This document shows, piece by piece, positions 21,975 to 32,178 of a stretch of DNA of 64,000 bases. The notes beneath the pieces are model-generated. The model saw nothing but the letters and a program-made list of their open reading frames with translations. It was not told the origin of the DNA and did no database searches. Each line of letters opens with the position of its first letter. The stretch's first letter is position 1. The position numbers were made by a program, and so were the translations under genes. The stretch comes from Galeruca laticollis (taxonomy: Eukaryota; Arthropoda; Insecta; Coleoptera; Chrysomelidae): NCBI GenBank assembly GCA_963921935.1, contig OY998179.1, forward strand, positions 64,790,804-64,854,803, in the 5' to 3' direction.

Positions 21975-24368
21975 TTGGTTTCTGTAAAACATGGAGTTAA
22001 AGCTAAGCACCCTTTCCTCTTACTAAGTAACAACCCGCTTGCCATTGGAACAAGAGAAGTAGTGGGTGAAGATTTGGAGATTATTAAAAGGAAACCTAAA
22101 GAACCTGTGTGCATTCCATACAAAGTAGAATTGGCGGACTCCACAGGCTACTTGAAGTAATGCCAAACTTTTTGGAGCAACTCCGGAAGGAAGATTACTA
22201 CCTAATGGACTTGGACATAACGCAGGATTTTGCAGGAATTTTTAACAAAGAAGAAATGATCAACCATTTAACAAACAACTTCAACTTTTGCATCGAAGGA
22301 GAGTAGGAGGAAAGGACAACGGTATTATAAACAATGATAAAACAGTTGGCATAGATTGCCTTCCTTGGCTCACATCTAATACAAGGGTTAAAATATATAA
22401 CAAACTTATTTGTCAAATAACCAGTCCTGGAGTTAACAAGAGCATTGGTAACCATATTATAGATTCCGTCAACTGCCCAGACGCAAGATTAAAGATAACT
22501 TTCTCTTCTGCATTGGCCAAGAAGTATGGTATTACCAGATTAGAAGCTACGATATATAACTATCCAATTGGCAATTTCCATGTAGAAGGCTACAGCCCTT
22601 AAGAAGATTGCATAACTTTTCTACAAGATAATAATTTGTACTTCCAAAATTCCCCTGTTATACTCTGTTTCGATTGCAAAAATATGGATAAAGTTGACCG
22701 AGAGTCTACAGAACAGCTGTTGTCTTGTATTTAACAATATGCAGCACTATGTTTACTGGGGTAACAGCAATCAGCAATACAAGGAAGTTGACGGGGTTAC
22801 AAATAAACTTACCAAAAGAATCCGACGCAAGTAGGAAGGTTACAAATTACATTCTCTCTGCATTCAGCATTAATTGCCTACCTGTTAACCATATAGAAGT
22901 TGTAGACGAAAATAAGAACAGAGACAATGTTCGAATTATACAAAAATGTTACATTAAAGCTGGAGAGACCTACTTTTCCAGGTCCAGCACACCCATTTTC
23001 TACTATACCGGAAGATATCGACATATAGGACGCTGGACTCATCTCTACAGATAATTTGATTGCACGTGTTTAAGGAAGAGAACCAATAAAACAAACCACG
23101 AAAACATGTGTTCTGTGACGTCATGAGTGGTGTGTCAACTACACTCGCGCGCAATGGGACCAACCTATCAGCAAACCCTAAGAATACTTGTATTCTGTGT
23201 CACCTATCTATCTTCTTGTCTTCTGTGGTGTGTGAGTGTCTGCTCACCTCCTGCTACCCCTTTGGTGTGTGTCTTCTGTCATGTATTAAGTGACGCACCA
23301 CCTCCCTTAGCCCCATATTAATAGAAAAAAGGACCAGAATAACACTGGTAGGAATAAACAAAACAGTAAAAAACACTATTTCTAATCATTTTTATTCACA
23401 ATAATAGCATGTTGAGTATAAAACAAACAAACTTTCTCCTTATAATATTGAAGAAATCAACCCCTTTCGCAAGCTTACATTACATCGACAAGGGAACGAA
23501 AACAGCAAATGTATGATCTAGCTCTAGCACCAGGAGGCGGAAACTCAATTTTCTCGAAAACACAACTGCAATAAAGGAAGAATATAGAAGTCTACTGGAG
23601 AAAGAAGAGAAGATAACACAATTGAGGGAGAGATTCGAAAACTATTTTTATAGCCATTGGGCAAACCTAGACCCAGCAGGTGTGTATAATGTGTCCGCGT
23701 TTACCATAAACAATAAAAACAAATATACTTTTGTTGGTGTGTTAGCGGAGGAGGATGACGAAAAGAATGTCTACTTCTTAACGCGTTACTACAAAAATAT
23801 GTTTCTTAGTATTTACAAAAGATAAGCTCTCATTGCAGATGGTTATGCTACAATACTTTACAACAATGGCAAAGTAATAATATGTTTGCCTACAGAAGAA
23901 TCTTTTGTTATATTTACTATAAATAGTATTACGTCTTACCAAGGCAACATATACGCCAAAATAGAAAATTTAAAGGTGTTTACGGAGGTATGGAAAAATA
24001 TCCCTTTTACCCAAGAAGATATTACTCAAATTAAAAACATTATCATGCAGAAGATAAAAGATCGTATTAAATTAAGATTTTGCCAACGTTTAGAACAAGT
24101 TCCCGAAGAAACAGAAATGGTAATTGCCGCTATAAAGGAAGTTAAATACAGGGAGAGACTTCGTTACATATTACAGGTTGAAAATTCGGAAATCTTCTAT
24201 TGCTCGAACTATTGGTTGGAAAAAAAATTTGCAGAAATGGACCTAAGTTTTGGAATTAAGATGAAATTAAACATACGCCTAATAGAAAAAAGGAAAGAGT
24301 TGTATTTTGTGTGTAATAATTGTTTGTATTATACTCAACATGCTATTATTGTAAATAAAAACGATTAA
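21975..24368 (+). pseudogene. Palindromic-element gene 2, arm A copy and centre (paralogue of gene 1)
   Basis: A decayed tandem paralogue of gene 1 lacks its start. It runs from VSVKHGVKAKHPF through LMDLDITQDFAGIF, TRVKIYNKLICQ, ITRLEATIYNY and WGNS-like blocks in shifting frames to about 23050. It is then interrupted by the inner repeat (23045-23455). It resumes at about 23510 with a coiled coil and GVYNVSAFTINNKNKYTF, and ends with a frame to 24368 after a stop at 23823. The 3' half exists only once in the element, at its centre, and retains RYILQVENSEIFY that arm-A gene 1 has lost. A tandem paralogue suggests that gene duplication preceded formation of the palindrome. Confidence 0.6.
23045..23455. 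repeat. Inner inverted repeat, left copy
   Basis: This segment (GACGTCATGAGTGGTGTGTC, then CTGTCATGTATTAAGTGACG, then a T-rich end) is repeated in inverse at about 24300-24700. Its inner end also matches the inverse of the 3' end of gene 2 (TAATAGCATGTTGAGTATA against 24325-24360). It marks the border between the arms and the single-copy centre. Confidence 0.8.
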
Positions 24369-24700
24369 AAATAGTGTTTTTTACTGTTTTGTTTATCCCT
24401 ACCAGTGTTATTTTGGTCCTATTTCCTAAAAATATGGGGCTTAGGGAGGTGGTGCGTCACTTAATACATGACAGAAGACACACACCACAGGGGTAGCAGA
24501 AGGTGAGCAGACACTCACACACCACAGAAGACAAGAAGATAGATAGGTGCCACAGAACACAAGTATTCTTAGGGTTTGCTGATAGGTTAGTCCCATTGCG
24601 CGCAAGTGTAGTTGACACACCACACAAGACGTAACAAAATACATGTTTTCGTGGTCTGTTTTATTGGTTCTCTTCCTTAAAACATGTGAACCCAAATTAT
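24300..24700. repeat. Inner inverted repeat, right copy
   Basis: This is the inverse of 23045-23455, with small differences. It carries a GTCTTCTGTCATG-like motif related to the outer minisatellite and a degraded GACGTC (reads TACGTCTTG in inverse). Confidence 0.8.
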
Positions 24701-25770
24701 CTGTAGAGATGAGTCCCGCGTCCTATATGTCGATATCTTTCGGTATAGTAGAAAATGGGTGTGCTGGACCTAGAAAAGTAGGTCTCTCCAGCTTTAATGT
24801 AACATTTTTGTATAATTCGAACATTGTCTCTGTTCTTATTTTCGTCTACAACTTCTATAACGTTAACAGGAAGGCAATTAAAGCTGCATGAAGAGAGAAT
24901 GTAATTTATAACCTTCTTACTAGCGTCGGATTCTTTTGGTGAATTTATTTGTAACCCCATCAACTCCCTTGTATTGCTGTTACCATAATGAACATATTGC
25001 TGCAAATTGTAAAACACAAGGCAACAGCTGTTCTGTAGACTCTCGGTTAACTTTATCCACATTTTTGCAATCGAAACAGAGTATGACAGGAGAATTTTGG
25101 AAGTACCACTTATTATCTTGTAGCAAAGTTATACAATCTTCTAAAAGGACTGTAGCCTTCTCCATGGAAATTTCCAATTGGATAGTTATATATCGTAGTT
25201 TCTAATCTGGCAATACCATGCTTCTTGGCCAATGCAGAAGAGAAAGTTTCCTTTAATCTTGCGTCTGGGCAGTTGACGAAATCTATAATATGGTTACCAA
25301 TGCTCTTGATAACTCCAGGACTGGTTATTTGAGAAATAAATTTGTTGTATATTTTAACCCTTGTATTAGATGTGAGCCAAGTAAGGCAATCTATGCCAAC
25401 TGTTTTATCATTGTTCACAATAACGTTGCCATTACCTTCTACTCTCCTTGGATGCAAAAGTTAAAGTTGTTTGTTAAATGGTTAATCATTTCTTCTTTAT
25501 TAAAGATTCCTGCAAAATCCTGCGTTATGTCCAAGTCCATTAGGTAGTAATCTTCCTTCCGGATTTGCTCCAATAAATTTGTCATTTCTTTGAGTAGCCT
25601 GTTGAGTCCGCCAATTCTACTTTGTATGGAATGCACACTGGTTCTTTAGGTATCCTTATAATAATTTCCAAATCTTCTCCAATTACTTCTCTTGTTCCAA
25701 TGGCAAGCGGGTTGTTACTTAGTAAGAGGAAAGGCTGCTTAGCTTTAACACCATGTTTTGCAGAAACCAA
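24697..25770 (-). pseudogene. Palindromic-element gene 2, arm B copy
   Basis: This is the inverted counterpart of 21975-23050. It carries VSAKHGVKAKQPF, LMDLDITQDFAGIF, TRVKIYNKFISQ, ARLETTIYNY and MWIKLTESLQNSC in at least four frames with stops between. It ends at the inner repeat and has no 3' half. The start is missing, as in arm A, so the 5' truncation of gene 2 predates the palindrome or was copied to both arms. Confidence 0.6.
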
Positions 25771-25877
25771 TTCCAGATAGATGGTTTAACATTAAATAAG
25801 AACAAGGGTGGAAAAATTTGTAATACAACGATATCTTTAAAAGTTTTATTAGAATATTTATACAGGTTTAACAAAAC

Positions 25878-28210
25878 TTATACACAAAATACAACTCTCT
25901 CTTTGTTTCTGTTGGGTGTATGTTCTAACACGTCAATTTTTATGTTAATCCTATAATCTAAGTATATTTCTTCTAATCCTTGTTCTAGCCAGTAATTCGA
26001 AAAGTAAAAAACATTTATATTTTCTAGTTTTAATATGTACCGGATTCTACCTCTATGCATAACTTCTTTAATTCCAGATATTACCAGTTCTGTACCTTCT
26101 GCAAATTCTTCTAGTTGATGACAATCCCTAAATTTTTTGCTATACGCAATTTCTTGCATTGTAACGATGTTAACCCTCTCCACCTCCACTTGGGTAAATG
26201 GAACGTCTATAGTTTTCCATGCGCCTGTGTAGAATTGCAAGTTTTGGATTTTGGCAAATGTGTTATCGTTAAAACTCTTATATCCATTTGTAGTAAAGCT
26301 AGCAAATGGTTTTTCGGTTGGCAAACATATTAATTCCATTCCATTGTTATATGATAATGTGACATAACCGTCTGCAACAAGAGCTTCGCTATTATTGTAA
26401 ACGCGTAAAAACGTATTTTTGTGGTAACCCTTTAAGTAGTAGACGTCTCTTTGCCCTTCCTTATCCGCCAAAACTCGTACATAGGTATATTTATTTTTGT
26501 TGTTAACGGTAAACGCGAATACGCTGTACTCTCCAGAGGGCCCTAAGTTTTTCCACCTGGTGCAGAAATAATCTTCTACTCTGTCCTTTAATTCTGCTAT
26601 CTTCTTTTCTTTCTCCAAGAAATGTTTATATTCCATTTTAATCTTAGCTGTATTTTCTAAATACTCTATCTTCCTTTTCTTTAATTCTGTTTCCTCCATT
26701 TCTAATTTCCGTTTCTTCATAGATAATACAGAAATATGGGAAATTGGTGATATTTCTTTTAGTACGAAAGGCATAAGCTTGCTATTTTTGTTCACCCTCT
26801 TCCTTTGAACTTTGGGTATAATATTACATGTAGATACCAGTCCGAGCTCCTGGATATCGATATCTTCCGGGATAGTGCTAAACAGTGTGGAAGACCGGGT
26901 AAAGAATGTATCTGCAGCCTTAATATAGCATTTTCGAGAAATTAGAACATTTTTCTCCTTATTACTCGTATCTTCTACGATCTCTATATAATTAATAGGT
27001 AAAAAGTCAAAACTAAATGTAGGAAGACAATAATTTGCCACTTTATTTCTTGCGTTGGCTTCCATTGGTAAACTTATTTGTAGACCGGTTAATTTCCTTG
27101 TATTACTGTTTCCCCAGTATACATATTGCAGTATATTGTTAAATACAAGACAGCAACTGTTTTGCAGACTTTTTGTCAACTTTGTCCACATTTTAGCAAA
27201 TAAGATAGAGTATAATGGCACATTGTGGAGATAAAGTTTCCTATCCTCCAGTAAGGTAAGACAGTCTTCTGAGCAATTATATTCCCCTGTCTTGTTAACG
27301 GCTATGGAATAATTATATATGGTTGCTTCTAATCTTGTAATTCCATGTTCTCTGGCTAAAGTGCTGGAGATTGTGTCTTTAATTCTCTTATGTGGACAGT
27401 TCACGAAATCTTTAATATGGTTACCAATGCTCTTGTTAACACCAGGACTGGTTATTTGACAAATAAATTTGTTGTATATTTTAACCCTCGCGTTAGATGT
27501 AAGCCACGTAAGGCAATCAATGCCGACTGTATTATTATTTACAATTACGTTACAATTCTCTCGATACATTCCATGTTAACGAAAGTTAAAGTTACTTGTT
27601 AAGTAGTTTGCCATTTCTTCTTTCTGGAACACCCCACAGAAGTCCAGAGTATTATCGAGATCTAGGATATAATAGTCTTCTTTTTGCAATTGTTCTAATA
27701 ATTCGGGTAATTATTCAACAGTGTTTCCACATTTACATGTGCTAGTTCCACTTTATATGGTATACATACAGGTTTATCATATTCTTTCGTAATTCTTCCC
27801 ATACTTCCTCCAAGAAGTTCTCGAATACCTTTGGCCATCTAATTGTCGCTGTGCAAAAAGAAGGGTAACTTAGCTTTAACTCCGTGTCTCGCAGAAACAA
27901 GGTCACCAAATTTCCCTCGAAGGTAACTATTAAACAAGCCACAAATTTCCTTTTTTACAAGTCCACTTCCTGCATTACAGTCTTCCGAACCGCATAACTC
28001 TACTACCATTATATTGTCACAAAATGGATCCGTTATCGGTCTAAGTGCCTCTCTCAGTAGCTTTTCTTCTTCCGTGTAATCGATAATTCCAATATCCGTA
28101 ATTAGATTGTCTATATTTTCTGTTAGTAACCATATTCCGAATCTTTCGTTAGTCGGTTTAACCTTTCTCCCGTATAAGTCGCTTACACTGTAAACTCCGT
28201 TGGATGACAT
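25878..28210 (-). pseudogene. Palindromic-element gene 1, arm B copy, with natural start but three breaks
   Basis: The minus strand opens with an ATG at 28210 (MSSNGVYSVSDL), taken as the natural start because it precedes all homology. An in-frame stop near 27840, a one-base frameshift near 27706 and a stop near 27573 break the first third. From 27569 to 25878 the frame is open for 563 residues. Here the segment GITRLEATIYNY and the following 75-residue block missing from arm A are present, as is the C-terminal block RYILKLENINVFY. The coiled coil and GEYSVFAFTVNNKNKY domain are conserved. The first motif has changed to DLDNT, so this copy is damaged where arm A is not, and the reverse. Function is unrecognised. 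Confidence 0.6.
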
Positions 28211-28570
28211 GTTAACACTTCTACGATCTGGCGATCACTAAACTGGGTATTACTTTAGACGCTCTTATTGATAGCAATCGTGGAAATAAGTTCGGTTATC
28301 TTCGCTTTTTTTCGGACAGTTTTGCATAACAATATACAAAGAAAGTTGTGCAAGCAGGAAAATTTAGTTGTAATCGTTTTGGAATACCCTGTCCAGATTA
28401 AGAATTGAAACAGCAGTTGAGGACTTTACTAGACAAAATTACAACTTTTTGTGATTGATAATTTAATATACTTTTTGGATTAAAGTTATAATTTTTCATC
28501 ATTCTAGAAGTTGTTTTTGTTCACCAATTTAATTTCCTAACATTGAATAACGTAGGTACATGTCACAATT

Positions 28571-29165
28571 ATACCTCCGTATATATTAATTTTATGACTA
28601 CATCCTGTAAATACTCAATCAACCAGTATATTAGAAGAACATGAAAGTTTAACAATGTTGTTCACTAAAACAAATATTAACATATATTAACTTTATTACT
28701 ACACCCTGTATAATGAAAATATTGACGAATTTATCAAATTACATTCTTATCATAACTTATTTGTTTGGTAACCTATGGGGTCGAGGTTATTATTCATTTC
28801 TTCAAATTCAATACACGTGGGTGTAGTCTACTGATGCAAAACAGAAATACTAACGTATGGTTTTTTAATCATACCTCCGTATATAATAATTTTATGACTA
28901 CACTTTGTATATACTCAATCAACCAGTATATTAGAAGAAAATGAAAGTTTAACAATGTTGTTTACTAAAACAAATATTAACAAATATTAACTTTATTACT
29001 ACACCCTGTGTAATGAAAATATTGACGAATTTATCAAATTACATTCTTATCTTAACTTATTTGTTTGGTGACCTATGGGGTCGAGGTTATTATTCATTTA
29101 ATCAAATTCAATACACGTGTGTGTAGTGTACTGATGCAAAACAGAAATACTAATGTATGGTTTTT
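28571..29165. repeat. 300-bp tandem duplication inside the right terminal repeat
   Basis: Two adjacent copies start at ATACCTCCGTATATA (28571 and 28871). They share GGGGTCGAGGTTATTATTCATT and the following block. The left terminal repeat has a single copy (about 16490-16790), so the duplication arose after the arms separated. Confidence 0.9.
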
Positions 29166-30079
29166 TAAAAAGTGAGTTTATATTAGTATTGAAAAAAGTG
29201 TATTTCGACAAATATGTGTATCTATTAACAATGACATATGGAAAAAACAATTGATAGTAATTATGGATGGTTTTTGAAAAGTAAGTAAAAATGTGTTTTT
29301 TCATGACATTTTGTTTTAGGTATACAGTTGTTGGAAATATTCTCTGCGTAGAGTTTATGATTGAAAAAATAAGTGATGAAGTATGTTTTGCCTTTATAAA
29401 ACAAAAAGACAGATAGAAAAAACGAAGAGGAATCTTTTGAAAAGGTTTATAGATTTAAAACGTTTATTTATAAAAATGTGTTTTTTGATAAAGATTATTA
29501 TAAGGTTGTTGTTTTTTTATTGAGTAATACGTTAACTGACGGTACATATTTGACAATGTAAGTTGACGACGACGACGACAGATGGCGTAGACTGATAACA
29601 GAAGACAGACATGACACTGATTACAAGACACACGTCATACGACAAATGACACAGCGCAAATGTGACAGACGACACACACACACACACACACACTCACATG
29701 ACAGACCATACGACAGAAAACAAGAAACACACATGACAGACGATACAGACTTGATATACGTCACACAGAAGATAGATGACACGAGGTTAACTGTATTACC
29801 GATACATGTTGGACAATGTAGGTTGACAGTTTCGACGACAGATGGCGTGTAATGTATGTTGACAGTTTTGATGACGGACGACACAGATTATACGGCATAA
29901 GACACATTTGACAGACGACACAAATTATACGACATAAGATACATTTGACAGACGACACAGGTTATACGGTATAAGACATACGTCACAGACCATTGACCGA
30001 CCAATCAGAGATCAGAATGGCTGACCAATCAGATTGGTGGGCCTAAAGGTGGCGCTGATGACGACACAGGACGACACGG

Positions 30080-30510
30080 AACACATGAGAGTCGACACAG
30101 AACATAAGATACATATGACTGTTGACAGATGACACATACGACACTTATTGCACATATGGCATATGGCACATATGACTGTTGACACATGTGACAGGTGACA
30201 GATGACTGTTGACACAGTTGACAGGTGACAGATGACTGTTGACACATTTGACAGATGACACATACGACACTTATGGCACATATGTCATATGGCACATACG
30301 ACACTTATGACGGATGACACAGAACACATGACAGATGTCAGAACACATGACTGTTGAAACATTTGATATATGACACATTTGATAGATGACATATGACTTT
30401 TGACACATTTGGCAGATGACGCAGAACACATGACAGATGACTGTTGACACATTTGACAGATGACACATTTGACAGGTGGCACATGACACATTTGACAGAT
30501 CACAGATGAC
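30080..30510. repeat. TGACAGATGACACAT-type minisatellite, right terminal repeat
   Basis: This is the inverse equivalent of 15480-15870, with TGACAGATGACAC and ACATATGACTGTTGACA words in tandem. Overlapping Cys-rich frames on the minus strand are repeat translations. Confidence 0.9.
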
Positions 30511-30518
30511 AGCGCCAT

Positions 30519-30570
30519 GACGTCAGAGGGCGTGGTCATGTGACGTCAGAGGGCGTGGTCATGACGTCAG
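30519..30570. promoter_or_regulatory. Three subterminal GACGTC / GGCGTGGTC repeats, right end
   Basis: TGACGTCAGAGGGCGTGGTCATG is repeated twice and followed by a third TGACGTCAGAGGG, a mirror of the series at 15421-15480. Repeat-to-repeat identity is higher here than at the left end. Confidence 0.5.
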
Positions 30571-30613
30571 AGGGAGAGTGGTGGGAATGGTCTAAACCGA
30601 CGCGCCTTCTACT

Positions 30614-30778
30614 GAAAGGACCAAAAGCCTCAAACATTAGCAAAAAACTCTGATTGAATAGGCGGGAGTGAAGTTTCCTGTTGCTGCAGTAAATAAAACT
30701 TTGCTACAATAAGTTTTCTGTCCCAGCAAAGTTATTTAATAAAAACATACTTACCTAACCCTATAAAACGTGTAAATT
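30614..30778. other. ABCB intron right of the palindromic element
   Basis: The segment begins with GAAAGG, the presumed right copy of the target duplication. Nothing else was recognised. Confidence 0.5.
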
Positions 30779-31200
30779 GATTTCGCTGTTTTTATTAGGT
30801 ACTTTGCATTACATATAAAGTCACTTCGTTGTCAATGTGAAAGTATGTTGCTGTGTTTGTAAAACACTTTGCAATAGATATAGAATTACTTGGATGCGAA
30901 TGTACGATTACTTTTCTGTGTTTATAAAGTACTTTGCAATGGGTGCAGGGTTACTTTGCAACCAATATGAAGTATTCTGCTGTGTCTATAAAGTACTTCA
31001 CAATACGGGTAAAACCACTAGGCTGTAATTATGAAATTATTTTGCTGTGCTTAGAAAGTACTATGGAATACTTGTGAAGTCACTTGGATGTCACTATGAA
31101 ATTATTATACTACTCGTATGTGTATGAAGTGTTTTGAAGTAGGTGAAATGTCACTTTGCTGCCAATGTGTAAATATTTCACTGTGTTTGTAAAGTCGTTA
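30779..31200. repeat. About 65-bp minisatellite, six to seven degenerate units
   Basis: Each unit contains a version of TTTGCTGTGTTTATAAAGTA, then CTTTGCAAT, then GTCACTT and a short ATGAAATTAT-like end. Units differ by many substitutions, indicating an old array within the ABCB intron. Confidence 0.8.
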
Positions 31201-31424
31201 CATTGAAATAATTGGATGGTTGAGGAGAATATATTTTCTGAAAGTGACTATCACCATGAAGACCTTAGTAACACTTCACTGTTAAATTTTTTCACAAATA
31301 ATCACTACAACAAAAAATATGTTCAATCGTTTCAACGATTTCAATTTTATTAGCTATATTAATATTTATGGTTGCTTAAATAAAAAATTAACGGTTTCAA
31401 AGATTAACACTAATTTTTCCGCAT

Positions 31425-32178
31425 ATGTGAGATGTTCTGAACAATAGTCTATCATAAAATTGTCACTTGTATACACTTCGGGATGTATCGTGCTAACAAA
31501 CCGAAATTTCTCCGAAAATCACCAAAAATGTAGTATATCAGGATTTATAGGACCCGCTGTACTCGTTCTAGTCGGCTGAAAATCAATATTTTACATCTGT
31601 GAGACACCTTTAAAAATATACAATTATAAAATTGGCCGCTTGTATACACGCTGGATGCTGTATCATAATAAAAACACGAACTTTCTCCAAAAAGAACCAA
31701 AAATTTGGCACTTCAGATACCATAGCAGCCGTTGTTCTAGCTCTGGTGAGCTGAAAATCAATAAGGTTCATCTATAATATTCAATCATAATATTGATTAC
31801 TTCCATACTCTCTGGAGGCTATATCGTGCTAACAAACTGAAAATTCTCCGAAAATCACAAAAATTTGGTAATTCAAGCAGTGGTTGTACTGGCTTTAGTG
31901 AGCTGAATATCAATAGCGTTCATCTTTGAGACGCGCTTAATAATATCATAATATCCAATCATAAAATTGGTAACTTGTTGCACTCCGGAGGCCGTATCAT
32001 GCTAACAAACTGATATTTTTCCAAAAATTACAAAAATGTCGTACTTCAAGTACCATAGCACCCGGTGGCTTTGGCGAGCTGAAAATCAATAGGGTTCATC
32101 TGTGAGATGTCCTGAACAATATTCAATCATAAAATTTGTGATTTGTTGCACTCCGGAGGCTGTATCGTGCTAACAAGA
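31425..32178. repeat. About 170-bp tandem repeat, four and a half units
   Basis: The word GTGCTAACAAA or a close variant recurs near 31490, 31827, 31999 and 32168, with a degraded copy near 31665. Each unit also contains CATAAAATTG, TTCTCCGAAAATCAC and GAGCTGAAAATCAATA. Unit lengths are about 162-173 bp. The array is clearly diverged. Confidence 0.85.

Larger units (their letters stand above)
15375..30613. mobile_element. 15.2-kb near-palindromic element with Polinton-like termini, unknown type
   Basis: The left end (AGTAG, then CGCGTCG and CCACCACTCTCCCT) recurs in inverse at the right end, which finishes CTACT. The flanks GAAGGG (15369-15374) and GAAAGG (30614-30619) agree at 5 of 6 bases, a probable target duplication. 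Inverted similarity continues inward from both ends through long terminal repeats, a first gene, the 5' half of a second gene and an inner repeat. About 0.85 kb of single-copy centre (23455-24300) remains. Arm A is longer because of a Penelope insertion; arm B has a 300-bp tandem duplication. An AG...CT end with 6-bp duplication and long repeats is known for Polinton/Maverick elements. However, no PolB, integrase, ATPase or capsid gene is visible, so the type is unresolved. Confidence 0.75.
28490..30613. repeat. Right long terminal inverted repeat of the palindromic element
   Basis: This is the inverse of the left terminal repeat. It is longer because of a tandem duplication (28571-29165) and a (CA)n run near 29677-29695. 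It contains the intact pre-insertion site of Penelope copy 1 (28491-28508). It ends with CGACGCGCCTTCTACT at 30613. Confidence 0.85.

Noticed and set aside
15480..30510. Cys-rich repetitive frames (15606-15917, 29621-30539) and the possibility that the regular repeats are a CRISPR array
   Set aside because: The repeats are contiguous degenerate minisatellite words with no unique spacers, and the Cys pattern follows from TGT/TGC in the repeat. The context is eukaryotic.
15375..30613. Palindrome as a pure assembly artefact
   Set aside because: The arms differ by a complete Penelope insertion with target duplication, a 300-bp duplication, two deletions and many substitutions. A duplicated contig would be nearly identical.
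15375..30613. A canonical Polinton/Maverick or adintovirus
   Set aside because: The termini fit, but I find no DNA polymerase B, retroviral-type integrase, packaging ATPase, protease or capsid pattern in any frame, so I keep the type open.
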